Under the pieces are notes generated by a model. The model was not told the origin of the DNA, searched no databases, and saw nothing but the letters and a program-made list of their open reading frames with translations. Source: Actinostola sp. cb2023 (Eukaryota; Cnidaria; Anthozoa; Actiniaria; Actinostolidae). From it: a stretch of 64,000 nucleotides of DNA. A program made the position numbers and the translations under genes. Below are positions 23,293 through 39,529 of this stretch, one piece after another. The stretch is taken from assembly GCA_033675265.1 (NCBI GenBank), contig JAUJYZ010000015.1:877501-941500 (forward strand), in the 5' to 3' direction. How positions within the stretch are numbered: the stretch's first letter is position 1; each line of letters opens with the position of its first letter.

Positions 23293-23875
23293 GGAGCCCA
23301 TAAGTAGGAGCATCCATGCTACATATTGGGTCTATGTCACGGCGTTTGAACAAGTTTGGCTAATTTTAGAACACGATTTTTCGAAATTGACCAATCAAAC
23401 TCGTTTTATTTGCTGCAACTCGTTTTATTTGTTGCAACTCGTTTTATTTGCTGCAACTCGTTTTATTTGCAGCAACTCGTTTTATTTGCAGCAACTCGTT
23501 TTATTTGCAGCAACTCGTTTTATTTGCAGCAACTCGTTTTATTTGCCGCAACTCGTTTTATTTGCCGCAACTCGTTTTATTTGCCGCAACTCGTTTTATT
23601 TGCAGCAACTCGTTTTATTTGCCGCAACTCGTTTTATTTGCCGCAACTCGTTTTATTTGCCGCAACTCGTTTTATTTGCTGCAACTCGTTTTATTTGCAG
23701 CAACTCGTTTTATTTGCAGCAACTCGTTTTATTTGCTGCAACTCGTTTTATTTGCAGCAACTCGTTAATTTGCAGCAACAGTGATTGGTCAATTTCGTGT
23801 TCTAAAAATAGCCAAACTTGTTCAAACGCCGTGACAGATTTTAATGCTACATGGATGCTCCTACTTATGGGCTCC
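23293..23875. mobile_element. MITE with internal minisatellite
   Basis: Arms of about 100 bp are inverted copies: ggagcccataagtaggagca, gtcacggcgtttgaacaag and aattgaccaatca match their reverse complements at 23776-23875. The element starts about 30 bp after the GPCR B stop codon, so it may be part of the 3' untranslated region. Confidence 0.9.
23399..23770. repeat. 19-bp minisatellite core of the MITE
   Basis: About 19 copies of caactcgttttatttgcag, with variants at gcag/gccg/gctg, lie between the two arms of the element at 23293-23875. Three open frames across it are repeat artefacts. Confidence 0.95.
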
Positions 23876-24054
23876 AGACGATAGCCATGGGGGCTTGGTA
23901 CCTAATTATAAGACGTCCATCCATTTGTCTGACTATTACCCGTCCATGCCTGTCCGACCGGCCTGTCTAGAGAGGGTGTTACTGTCTGTGGACGTCTACA
24001 TAACACGAGTAAACGATAAAGTTATATATTTATTGATACTTCATCCATACAACA

Positions 24055-26203
24055 TTAGTGTTGATTCCATTCCCTCTTTAGCTGTTCCAGTTCTTCGGGG
24101 TCCATCACAATGTCACCCTCAAATAGGTCACTATCAACTCCAGCTCCTGAAAGCACCAATACAACATGTTTTACAGCAGGGCGTAAGGGGGTTGCTTGGG
24201 AGGGAGGGGGGGGGGGGGGTGTCGTTGATTCTGATATGTAAGGGAACAACGAGAGTAAGGTCTGAGTGGTTCCTAGTGTATGCTGCGTAACTATAAACGA
24301 TCTATCTCTCGAGGGTCCTCTGGAAAAAACGTGCGCCCTTTAAATCTTGGAAATTCATAGGAAATTAGTAGTCGAAAATTTAGTTAGTTAGCAATGAGGG
24401 TTTATTATGTAATTTCAAAACTCATAGGATAAAAAATGATTATCATAGCTGGAATGAACTCGTTGAAATTAGTAAAATTGTGAAGTTTAGAAAAGATCGC
24501 TTCACAAATTGCGAAGATATGAATTTTCAAATCTGATCGAACGCTGGTAGGCAACTCTTGCCTCCAACAAAGGTTTAAAGTCATACAAAATTTCGATTTT
24601 TGAGAATTCATATATATCCTCGCAATTTGTGAAGCGATCTTTTCCAAACTTCACATTTTTACTAATTTCAACGAGCTCTTTCCAGCTATGATAATCATTT
24701 TCTGTCCTATGAATTTTGAAATTACATGATAAACGTACTCTCATTGCCGAGTTTTCAAGGTTTGACTGAAGAGCACGCCTAAAGGACACAACTCACTTTG
24801 ATTGACTTCCAGCTCATTAAGAAATGAGTCTTCGTTACTTTCGTCATGTTCATTTTCTGTTTAAATAATCCAAATTATATTCAACATGTTTATGTAATTC
24901 TTGATTAATACCTTACACTTATATCACACTGATATGTATAGGTAATCACATGATTTTGAGTGCAATTTGGAATAAATGAGCACAAGTAAATTTTTCAATG
25001 GTTAACAAAATTGCACGAGCCCGTAGGGCGAGTGCAATTTGTAACCATTGAAAAATTTACGAGTGCTCATTTATCCCAAATTGCACGAAAAAATCATGTG
25101 ATTATTTGTTAATAATTTACACACAATAATATGTTTGCGCACAGTCGCGTAAAATTGCTCGAGGAGTTGGTTCAGTTCTCCAGGTTCGTACTCTTCTATG
25201 TTCTCGTTGTGGTTCTTTTCTTTAGCCCAGGCCTGCCAAACTCTCAGCCAGTTGGTAGTACTTAATTTGGTGTTTTTGTTTGCTGCATTGTCTCTCAAAC
25301 TGTCGATTAAAACTGCATTACATTCTCCAAACCTGTCGCCATTTTGTTTGTTTTGACTGGCAACAAGCAAGCAACAATCAACAACCAATCATATTCAATT
25401 TCAGGTGTTTGCACTCAAAATTTCACAAATCTGCACTCGAAATTTCAAGATTTTGCATAAATTGACATGCTCTCAGCCAATCAAAATCCAGAAATTATTG
25501 TGTGTAAATTATTAACCAGGTTATCTATCAGCTTGCAATTGTCTGGCTGCAAAGTAATTGTTCTTAATAAAACTATATATATATACTATATATAACACCG
25601 TGAACACCGTGTATGATCATTATATAATACACGCATTATTCACTCGTCGGTGGACTAAAAGAGAATAGCAAGAGTGATTTTATTTTAATAACCCGTGAAA
25701 TATATATTAGTCTATTAAGTTTCAAGTTTAAGTTTCAAGTTTCTTACAAAAAAATAACGATTTAATTTACAAATTTAGCACCATCCCGCAAATAGCAAAA
25801 AAACTAATCTAGGCGGGAGAGGATGTATTACTGATTGAATGACACCTTAGTAGATACTTTTTCTAATTCCATATATTGTTTTCTTTTGATTGGTACAACT
25901 ATTAAACATTAATTGACTATTAGATTTTGTTTCACGGGTTAAATATAATCACTGTATATACGTATACGACTTTGACTTTCTTCTGATTTTAATTTCTCAA
26001 CATACAAACTAAATCGTATAAGTAGGGATTCCAACTGTTTAGTAAAGTTGCATAATGAACTCGTATTTCTGATAATTTTTAAAGCAGATACAAAATCAAT
26101 ATTGTACATAACATATATAGTTACCGTTGTGTCCTTCATGACTAAACGCGATAGCGCTTACTGCGAGAATTACAGTCAAGGATCTTGCTACAATCAGCTT
26201 CAT
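24055..26203 (-). CDS. small secreted protein resembling an isolated astacin propeptide, two exons
   Basis: Exon 1 is 26203-26125: a start codon in aaaATGA context, then a clear signal peptide (MKLIVARSLTVILAVSAIAF, then SHEGHN), ending at a phase-1 donor (gtaact). Exon 2 is 24146-24055, after acceptor gctttcag, also phase 1. The joined product is 56 aa: signal peptide, short spacer, then AGVDSDLFEGDIVMDPEELE and QLKREWNQH-stop. The LFEGDI core matches the FxGD aspartate-switch motif of astacin metalloprotease propeptides, in which Asp ligands the catalytic zinc. An AATAAA signal lies about 21 bp past the stop (24034-24029). No HExxH catalytic domain follows. It could be a standalone inhibitor-like propeptide, a truncated astacin gene, or a model missing middle exons. 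Confidence 0.5.
24392..24747. mobile_element. foldback MITE, family also at 54110-54487
   Basis: The arms are inverted copies (tgatTatcatagctgga, agatcgcttcacaaattgcg, aattttcaa) with a short central loop containing gtaggcaactcttgcc. It lies in the intron of the small secreted gene. The second copy at 54110-54487 confirms a family. Confidence 0.88.
24944..25103. repeat. palindromic element ('aattgcacgagcccgtagg' type)
   Basis: A near-perfect inverted repeat has arms containing aatcacatgatttt, gagtgcaatttggaa and tttttcaatggtt around a centre gcccgtagggcg. A related, shorter palindrome is at about 53450-53560. Confidence 0.8.
25105..25518 (-). pseudogene. KIAA1958-like (Crypton-type recombinase) N-terminal fragment inside a short inverted-repeat element
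   Basis: The minus strand encodes NKNTKLSTTNWLRVWQAWAK, then EKNHNENIEEYEPGELNQLL and EQFYATVRK. This resembles the N-terminal part of DUF3504/KIAA1958-like proteins, which derive from Crypton tyrosine recombinases. An upstream ATGGCGACAGG start is in another frame, so the fragment is frameshifted. Right after VRK the coding similarity stops and the terminal repeat ttattgtgtgtaaattatta begins; its inverted partner lies at 25490-25517. It therefore looks like a gene fragment carried between the ends of a small element, without a catalytic domain. Confidence 0.6.
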
Positions 26204-26795
26204 TTTCGTCCTTGTTTGCGGCGAGTTTGCATCAAAAAAGCAGTTAGTTTAGTTAGAAGCTGGCAGCTTTGTAATTTCAGCTGCTGACAGTGAAAGGGTT
26301 TCCCGGCTTCTTAACCAATCAGAACGCATCCTGATGCGTCATTCAGGATATTCTGTTTATAACAATCGAAATCAATTATCGGGCCTTCAAAGAGAATTTA
26401 CAGTAAATTTATATTGAAAGAATTGGAAAATAAGGACATCGGTAACTGTATTTGTTTATTTAATTTGATTTCATGATAAGCAAATCAACTGAAGAAAAAA
26501 TTTACAAATTACAAGTGTCTTCCATTTCTTCTCTCAGAAGGCAGGAAATGCTATTTCAGAGACCATATACCTCAAAATGTTTCGGGGGAGCACGTCCCCG
26601 CACCGTACCCCCTAGGAGCTCGCGCCTGCTGGCCTTCGCCGCTCGTCAGCAAGTGTGCCCCCCAATAACTTTCAATTCCCCTTGCTACGGGCCGGACGTA
26701 GAGTACTGAGTTACACGGCGGTGCGAAGAAAACAATTGTTTTTAACACGCGAAAATAAATTTCATATCTTCAAGTCGCCGTGTAATTTTCTTTTT
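26204..26795. other. region upstream of the small secreted gene; repeat-derived segment near 26580-26700
   Basis: 26204-26470 would hold the promoter of the minus-strand gene; an inverted CCAAT (aaccaatcag near 26313) and a ttataaac-like box (near 26357) are visible, but not in classical order. The GC-rich segment ggagcacgtccccgcacc...ctagga near 26587 looks like an old dispersed repeat. No coding exon found. Confidence 0.35.
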
Positions 26796-27580
26796 ACTCG
26801 GGCCCTTCCGAAGGAAGCCCGAGTTATAAAATGCGTTTTTCGGTAGTAGTAGTCGTCGTCGTCGTCGTCGTAGTTTTGTTCGGCTAAAGAATGACGAAAG
26901 TATGCGACGTATTTAATCGTATCGAGTTTCAAGATTACTCAGCAGATAAGAAAAAAACAAACGACACACAGGAAGGACTCAAGTAGATTTGAATCTTAGT
27001 TTTGAAAGCAGCTGTAGATCTTCAAGCTATTAAAAGGTCAGGATTCTAGTTCATCGTTCAATGACTAGAAGTGGTAGAAGGACTAGAAGCTCGCTTAAAA
27101 TATATTTAACAAAAACAAACGTGAGGGCGTTATCAGAACCATCTGACCTATGCAACCTCCAGACGTATCATGTACATACTCACCCGACGCATAGTCTCCC
27201 TCGTCACTCAACTGTCACTGATTGTCATGACGTCAGAGAAATGATATTGTATTGAAGAAGATGTCCTTGTTTTATTCGACGTTCGAACCATAACTCGAAC
27301 CCGAACTCGAACTCGATTCCAAACTCGACGTTTCGGGATCTGAAGCTAGAGAGGGGGCCTTTACACGAACTCATCAAAATCAAATCAATTGAACTCAAAG
27401 CCCGGTCAAAAGGTAATCAAATGAACTCAAAGTCAAAGGCAAATCAAATGAACTCGACACATACATGCATATACATAGTCTCCCTCGTCACGCAACTGTC
27501 AGTCATTGTCAGGTCTCTCCTCACGCAACTGACATTGTCCTTGTCATAAGCCCGAGTGTACGCTCATTGAGCGTCTTGTT
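26796..27580 (+). mobile_element. Helentron-like non-autonomous element, tandem copy 1
   Basis: It starts actcgggcccttccgaagg with a 5' hairpin. It ends with the inverse subterminal repeat (aagcccgagt), the stem-loop acgctcattgagcgt, and cttgtt. It is followed directly, with no spacer, by a second copy. The interior has ctcgaac repeats and a conserved 64-codon open frame (27061-27255) that recurs in copy 2. Confidence 0.65.
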
Positions 27581-28394
27581 ACTCGGGCCCAGGCCGCAGG
27601 CCGCCCGAGTTAGAAAATGCGGATTTCGGTAGTAGTAGTAGTAGTAGTTTTGTTCGGCTTCAAAATGACGAGTATGCGACGTATTTAATCGTATCCGGAG
27701 TTTCAAGATTACTCCGCAGATTTGAAAAGATAAAGGAGACACAGGACTCAAGTAGATTATGAATCTTAGTTTTGAAAGCAGCTGTAGATCTTCAAGCTAT
27801 TAAAAGGTCAGGATTCTAGTTCATCGTTCAATGACTAGAAGTGGTAAAAGGACTAGAAGCTCGCTTAAAATATTTTTTTTTTTAACAAACGCGAGGCCGT
27901 TATCGGAACCATCTGACCTATGCAACCTCAAGACGTATCATGTTCGTACTCACCGGACTAATAGTCTCCCTCGTCACTCAACTGTCACTGATTGTCATGA
28001 CGTCAGAGAAATTATATTGTATTGAAGAAGATGTCCTTGTTTTATTCGACGTTCGAACCGTAACTCGAACCCGAACTCGATTCCAAACTCGACGTTTCGG
28101 GATCTGAAGCTAGAGAGGGGGCCTTTACACAAACTCATCAAAATCAAATCAATTGAACTCAAAGTCAAAAGGTAATCAAATGAACTCAAAGGCAAATCAA
28201 ATGAACTCGACACATACATGTATATACATAGTCTCCCTCGTCACGCAACTGTCAGTCATTGTCAGGTCTCTCCTCGCGCAGCTGACATTGTCCTTGTTCT
28301 TCAACCAACTGGCATTCATTTTCAAGTACTTCCTCGAACAACTGACATTTTCCTTTTCACAATGCCCGAGTGAACGCTCATTGAGCGTCTTGTT
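27581..28394 (+). mobile_element. Helentron-like non-autonomous element, tandem copy 2
   Basis: It is about 85-90% identical by eye to copy 1. It begins actcgggcccaggccgcagg (a different hairpin loop) and ends acgctcattgagcgtcttgt + t. Head-to-tail tandem insertion at the 3' end of a previous copy is known for Helentrons. The open frame at 27831-28025 corresponds to 27061-27255 of copy 1. Confidence 0.65.
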
Positions 28395-28702
28395 ATTATA
28401 TAGATCCCAAAAAATTAATTAAAAAATATTTTCCCCCCCTAAATGTACTGAGTCCGACGTCTTCGATATCCTTCCATAATCTTCCATGTAAAACCTTTTG
28501 GATTGGGATTTCGCGATGGTTTCTTGTCGGCCGTGGGAACGGTCCATTCTGATTGGTTGATTTGGGTTTAACATGTGATGTACACGTGATGTAATGTCCG
28601 CTGTCATACGTTATTGCAGGCGCGTGTACATAACCACCTCGAACATTTTAGAAATGTATTGGCAAAGAATAGTAGGCCATCTCCGCTTCGCTCCGACGGC
28701 AA

Positions 28703-28982
28703 CTAATTGCATAATCGTTGTCGGGTTGAAAATCATGAAAGCTATGACCAAAAGGAATTCTGGGAAATTAAAACTCTCAAATAACACCGTCAAATGATCG
28801 ACCTTTTTATCCAGACTTGTAGGATCTTAGTCAGTTAAATATAGCTCATATACCTTCAAAACTACGAGAACATTGAATATATCTGTATGTAATGCGGGTT
28901 ATGAACTGATTTCCCATCCATCCTTGCGGTCTCAGCTTCTATGATTTATGATTTTCAACCCGACAACGATTATGCAATTAGC
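28703..28982. mobile_element. MITE, 'aattgcataatcgttgtcgg' family, copy 1
   Basis: The terminal inverted repeats are about 35 bp (ctaattgcataatcgttgtc and partner), followed by ttgaaaatcat. The related copy at 31524-31828 shares cttgcggtctcagcttctat and the terminal cgttgtcgggt-type ends. Confidence 0.8.
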
Positions 28983-29264
28983 TATATATACAGATGGTAC
29001 AATATTTTAAAGCAAAAAGGGTGCCAACAGAGAAGAACTGAATGCTGATATAAAGCTGACTCCCTACTTGTGATCAAATATGATATGTAAAAATTACAAT
29101 AATATGCTAATAACTAGATAATAAATAATAACAATAAATCAGATATAAATTATTAATTATAAATTAATAATAATATTATCATTGTAAAAATAACTTAACA
29201 TTTAATAATCATTTTCGTGAGTATAAAAATGTTCTTACAAAAACAAACAGTAAAAAAAAAAGAA

Positions 29265-29370
29265 AAAAAAGAATTCGGTGCAGCGAGGAATCGATCTTGG
29301 GCCTTGCATGGCCTTGCGCTTCTAACGCGCTGTGTTTCAGCGCGAGCCACGGGACCATAGTAATTTGCAC
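29265..29370 (-). other. tRNA-like sequence (tRNA-derived SINE or tRNA pseudogene)
   Basis: On the minus strand, a box A-like gtggctcgcgctg, an anticodon-arm-like gcgcgttagaagcgc, a variable-arm-like ggccatgcaaggcc and a box B-like gatcgattcc occur in tRNA order and spacing. The T stem does not pair well, so this is not a functional tRNA as written. Confidence 0.4.
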
Positions 29371-29424
29371 AACAATAGACAGTCCATTGATACACTAGGT
29401 TATTTTGTCCTCCAAATCAACAAG

Positions 29425-29672
29425 CGTGCACGATAGCCTAGTGGTGCGGGGCAGTTATTTAGTGGGACTAGGATCCGACTGTTCCCTCCCTCTTTGACTA
29501 CTAAGCTGATTGGTGTAATGCCCGGATAGCGCGGATGGGGCCGAAATCTTCATCCTATACGTAACATACGGTGACTCAGCATAATGTCTGGGAGTATGGG
29601 CCTTTTGATAAATTACGGCATTCATCTCTTTTGAACCTGGGGGTCGAGGGTTCGAGTCCCAGCCGTGGCACG
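29425..29672 (+). other. separated Pol III box A and box B (tRNA-related, interrupted or SINE)
   Basis: A good box A (tagcctagtggtgcg, near 29434) is followed about 210 bp later by a good T-arm/box B (gggttcgagtccc, near 29648) and an acceptor-like ccgtggcacg. Outer segments gtgcacg and cgtggcac nearly pair. The spacing is too wide for a tRNA gene; either an insertion split it or it is a rearranged SINE head. Confidence 0.35.
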
Positions 29673-30787
29673 TGTTTTTTTCATTCTTTTATTATTATTT
29701 TTTATTGTTTCTTTTTCTTTTTTGGAATTGTTTCACATATTTCTTCTTTTTTTGTAAAAAAAAATTATAAAAAAATTAACAGCATATTGATAAGCTTTCC
29801 TCTTCTCCTTCCCTGAGCCCTAGGTCCAGTTGCTTTCTTTTGAGTAATAACATTTAAACGACATTCAACAGACACAAAAATTCAGGATTTTTTTATGCTG
29901 ATAGATGCACCTGTTCAAAGAGTGCATAGCGTAAATAGAGACCAGTATATAATGGTCTCTTGAATGATTAGATAAAATCATCAACTAATCTACTAGATGT
30001 ATACAACTAGTTATTATACATTTTAGTGTGCAGTACGGCTGGAGTCGTGTCGTATTTTGACAAGACTCCCCATTTACTTGAACTACATTGCAGTTTCGCA
30101 CTGGTTTGTTTCGCTCCACTGCTGTGACGTTTATACGGGTAATTGACTGTTTGGTCGTTCATGAAACGAGCAAAAAAGATACCGCCGTCCGGTTAGCTTC
30201 GATTTTTTGGATCAAGGTAAGAGTTTGTCCCATTAATTATCGTCCTTTAATTTGGTGCTGTGGAGTTTTTTGGGGGAATTGAGGGATTACAAAGCCATTT
30301 TTCATTTCATTGACGTTTTTATTTTTCTATTTTTTTTAGGTTCACTGCAGTGCATGTTTATTGCTTGTTCTGCCTGTGACATGACTAGGCTGTACTCGAT
30401 ATTTGTCTTACTGTTATTTAATAATATATTATTTGGCGGAGAATCGCTTTATATACTAATAGTATCCCATTTATGGTGAGATTGTGAGACCCCTTAGCTT
30501 CATGATAGTAACAAGCTGTCCTACCTACACTTTACAATAGATCTACTCATTCAAATATATTACAACAACAATAACATATAGTTTTAATATAGGAATTGGA
30601 GTTGCGAGACAATTTCACGAGGCGATCGGTATGTATCAATGATGACATGATTTCAGCCTAGAACACAGAGGATTAAATGTCAGTAGTTCTGTATGTTTGG
30701 TTCTAGTAAACTCAGTGAGGTAGTCAAGATATGGTATTCCCCTTACATGGGGTTGTATTAAGTATGGCTATATACATGGTTTACCGC
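29673..30787. other. intergenic; no supported gene
   Basis: AT-rich. A possible donor (atcaaggtaaga near 30215) and acceptor (tttttttag near 30339) can be paired, but the frames either side are short and end quickly, so no gene is called. Confidence 0.4.
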
Positions 30788-30965
30788 CAGGGGCGGATCC
30801 AGGGCGGGGTGCACCATCTTTTAGCAGGGGGTACACCATCTTTTAGGAGGGGGTGCACCATTTATGATCAGGACGTACACAAACTCAAGCACCAATATCG
30901 CAGTAGATATCAGCTCATCCAGGGGGGTGCGCACCCCCTGCACCCCTCCCCTAGATCCGTCCCTG
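30788..30965. mobile_element. MITE with 'caggggcggatccagg' ends
   Basis: The left end is caggggcggatccaggg and the right end is ccctagatccgtccctg, its imperfect reverse complement. The interior repeats gggtgcaccatctttta. Ends of this type are common on small DNA transposons in invertebrates. Confidence 0.8.
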
Positions 30966-31089
30966 ACCACTGATTAATTTGCTTATAATTATATCCTTAG
31001 AATCATGTACTTTGATCTATCGGCAAACATGCCTGAATGGAATTAGACACAACCTGTTTCCTGGCTGCCATATATAGCAGATATAACTA

Positions 31090-31371
31090 CAGCTAATTAT
31101 AAAAAACCTTGTCCTAGGTTTTGCTGCATATTGCACCCTCAGACCGAAGTGCATTATGGACTGATCAATACATGTGTTCGTTTGCGTTGCGTTGCCGAAA
31201 CTGAGATCATGGTTGACTGTCAGGGCTTCCCTGATATTTGTTTGCGGGTTTTGGAACCCCAAAATAGAAGAAAACATACAATTCGTAGCGACCACAGTGC
31301 ACTTCGGTTTGGGAATGCAATATGCAACAACTGACCTAGGACAACGTACGTTTTTTTGAATTAGCTGTATC
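31090..31371. mobile_element. MITE-like inverted repeat
   Basis: The arms share acagctaatt, ttgtcctaggt, tgcatattgca and accgaagtgca in inverted order around a short centre. No coding capacity. Confidence 0.8.
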
Positions 31372-31523
31372 ATACAAGCAAGTCACGTGCAAATGAATCG
31401 ATTTCAAGTCGGACCAAAGGGCGCCACGCCCTAACGGCCTGACCGACTCCTGGAAATTAATGATTGATATCTTTGATTGACAAAAACTTTCCTAAACTGA
31501 AGAATTCGATGTAAATCAATCAT

Positions 31524-31828
31524 GTATACACCAAATTGAAGAATAGTTGTCGGGTGCAAAATCATAGAACATTGAAGCTGAGACCACTAGGATGTATGGG
31601 TAAGCGGTAAATCAGCTAAGTTTTATGTTGTCAGAGGAAAATGTTGGTGTTTATCGAACGAAATGATCTCTCTAAGCAAAATTCTACACATATTCGGGAC
31701 ATAAAATTACGAATAAGCGACGTTCAGTTTGACTCATTTACCGCTTTCCCAGGTATCCCTTGCGGTCTCAGCTTCTATAGTGTTCTATGATTTTGAACCC
31801 GACAACGATTCTTCAATTTGGTGTATAC
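31524..31828. mobile_element. MITE, same family as 28703-28982
   Basis: The ends are gtatacaccaaattgaagaa and its reverse complement, followed by the family sequence gttgtcgggt and the inner gctgagaccac/ggtctcagc pair. It ends about 25 bp from the GPCR C stop codon. Confidence 0.85.
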
Positions 31829-31852
31829 AGACATTCCAGGATGTGAATGCAA

Positions 31853-36945
<5,093 letters not shown>

Positions 36946-37339
36946 ATTGCTAGCGTGACTTTAGCAGTATAGGTAAAGGTTGCAACGATTTGTTAATAAT
37001 TTTAGTGAGGGAGTCAGCTGCCGGTACTTGCAGTCTTACCGATCGTATCTCTCGAATATAAGCTATTAGATCGGCGTTCAGTGGGCTCTCAATAATGCGG
37101 TGCTTTTGCGATATCCTCTTACATGTACCGTACCGTCATCAAATAACGTAAAAGCTCTATTTGACCACAGAGTGATATATGTCAACTGTACTAAGACATG
37201 TTGACGTCAGTCATGTTTAAAAATTGACCAATCACTGTTTGATTACAACCATTATATAAATCTCCTGCATAAAGTTAAGGCGTATTTGACAGTGATGATT
37301 TAATTGTCATTAATACGACGCAATGTGCAGGCATAATAA

Positions 37340-37383
37340 TAGCAATAACAACAACAATAATAATAATAACAATAATAATAATA

Positions 37384-37459
<76 letters not shown>

Positions 37460-37480
37460 GTAATAGTAATAGTAACAGTA

Positions 37481-37555
<75 letters not shown>

Positions 37556-37572
37556 GTGATAATAAATAAACC

Positions 37573-37663
<91 letters not shown>

Positions 37664-37665
37664 TA

Positions 37666-37703
<38 letters not shown>

Positions 37704-37705
37704 TC
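37340..37705. repeat. (taa)n microsatellite, about 360 bp
   Basis: Nearly pure taa units with some tag interruptions. Frames reading poly-Ile, poly-Tyr or poly-Leu are artefacts. It lies upstream of GPCR C. Confidence 0.97.
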
Positions 37706-37896
37706 TTGTCTCAATGCGCCTTACAACCGATGGAGGACTTTACATACGTGATAGGCGTCCGAGCAGCTTACAATCATGAGGAGTTAGTCGGACGTCGGTT
37801 AGTAGTTATGCCTCCAATTTTGAAGTGTTTTAGATGGTTTATTAATCACTGAAATTACAAAGATCAGTAATAGAAATCACAATAAGTATATGTCCA

Positions 37897-38090
37897 TATA
37901 CACCTGTTTTCACAAACGTTGTCCATTTACAAAATACAAAATAGTAAATAGTAGAAAGGAATTAATTAGAGAAACAATGAGCCACAGTTCTGCATGATTG
38001 GATTTCTTTTGTTTCTCTAATGAATTCCTTTCTACTATTTACTATTTTGTATTTTGTAAATGGACAACGTTTTTGAAAACAGGTGTATAT
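37897..38090. mobile_element. MITE with about 80-bp arms
   Basis: The arms tatacacctgttttcacaaa and acaaaatagtaaatagtaga are near-perfect inverted copies; the loop is about 25 bp. Confidence 0.9.
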
Positions 38091-39020
38091 AAAATACCCT
38101 AAAATATTACTTTAGAAATCATTGCACTGTGTGCACCCTGGGGACGTTAAAACTACGTGTCTAGGCGCATGCATAACAGGCTCTGCAATTTGTGTTTACT
38201 GAGGATTTGCCATCGAATTCAGAGAATATCTTGTTTCCCATAACTTTTCTTCTCTCATGAAGAGTTGTTAAATTCAGTTCTAAATTACAAATATAAGATG
38301 AGATATAAACAATAATAAAAACAAGGATTAACAATGGGAATATTAATCTCCAGTTGTCGTGATATTTTGAGATTTTTTGGTTCGTAAAGGAATTTCATAT
38401 AAACAACAACAGCCAATGGTTTTCAGAGACATACGTCATAACAGGCTGAAACTGGTTGAACTGGTTTACATGTGACGTCATTATTGTATGCCATTGACAG
38501 TACGTAGGTAGGTAGGTTTATTTAAACTCGAACTATATAATATTAATAATATATATGCTGTCAAGACGTATTTCATTGTGAGAGAAAGGACATATCTGCG
38601 CATGCGTTAGAATGGACTCGATCCGTTGCATGATGACGTTTTCCCACAGATCGTGCTGGTTTTCACGTGACGTCATGACGGCCATGTTGGTTCTCGTTGT
38701 AGATTAAATCTCCAGGTATTGATGGCAAAACGTCCACACAAAAAAAAACCGCTTCTACATCTAAGTCACGCACTGTTACGTCACGTACTGTTACGTCACG
38801 TACTGTTACGTCACCTCCTTTATGGGACGAATGCGTACACATGGTCTTTATATTTCTTGTATAATATGTCCTCCAAGTATATTTGTATCCTGTTCTTGAA
38901 GCTACTAATCGAAGCTGCCTCACGGATTGCTGACGGAAAGTGCTTCCTCTACGGGATCTCTATGGGATCTCTGCGGGATCTCTACGGGATCATGCATGCT
39001 TGCATGAAAAGAACACAGGT
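38091..39020. other. intergenic; short gttacgtcacgtact and gggatctct repeats
   Basis: Three copies of gttacgtcacgtact (about 38774-38812; the reverse strand gives a tgacgtaac series resembling CRE-like sites) and three of gggatctct (about 38955-38985). A chance open frame spans it. No gene supported. Confidence 0.45.
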
Positions 39021-39357
39021 AGCCTATCAGTTTGATTGGAAAACCTAAAAACACAATTTCTCTGAAAATTCTGAATAAAGTTTACTAAAACAAACACAGT
39101 GTGTTTTACTATACATTCTTCACATCTGAAGTGAATTTCAGCTAATTTTAATCATTTGGGTATTTTTTCCCCCTATATGTATACTGTGACAGTATAAGGG
39201 GAAAACAATACCCAAAATGATTTAAAATGTATATGAGCTGAAATTCACTCCAGATGTGAAGAATATATAGTAAAACACACTGTGTTTGTTTTAGTAAACT
39301 TTATTCAGAATTTTCAGAGAAATTGTGTTTTTAGGTTTTTCAATAAAACTGATAGGC
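39021..39357. mobile_element. foldback MITE with about 150-bp arms
   Basis: The arms agcctatcagttt, acacaatttctctgaaaatt and aaacaaacacagtgtgtttt are inverted copies. The centre contains ccctatatgtatactgtgac. No coding capacity. Confidence 0.9.
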
Positions 39358-39529
39358 AAAGCTGCCATGAGTAGAGCTTGGGCTACCTGTGGAAAAGAAG
39401 GACGATCTGTAACTATTTTTTTCTGGCTTGAATATTTGTGTAACTTATGTACGACTTTATAATACTGAGAGAGTACCAAGATTACATGACCATATGTGCG
39501 ACGCCTGGCGACCCCACCCATAACACCCT

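Noticed and set aside
23356..23884. Three overlapping frames of 106-165 codons
   Set aside because: They are the 19-bp minisatellite in the MITE read in three frames.
28594..28797. 67-codon plus-strand frame
   Set aside because: Mostly within a MITE terminal repeat and unique AT-rich DNA; no coding signature.
30088..30479. Possible two-exon gene (donor near 30215, acceptor near 30339)
   Set aside because: Frames on both sides are short and the joined frame stops almost at once; no domain.
37310..37714. Poly-Ile/poly-Tyr/poly-Leu frame
   Set aside because: It is a (taa)n microsatellite.
38719..39048. 109-codon plus-strand frame
   Set aside because: Runs across short tandem repeats into a MITE arm; no family features or splice support.
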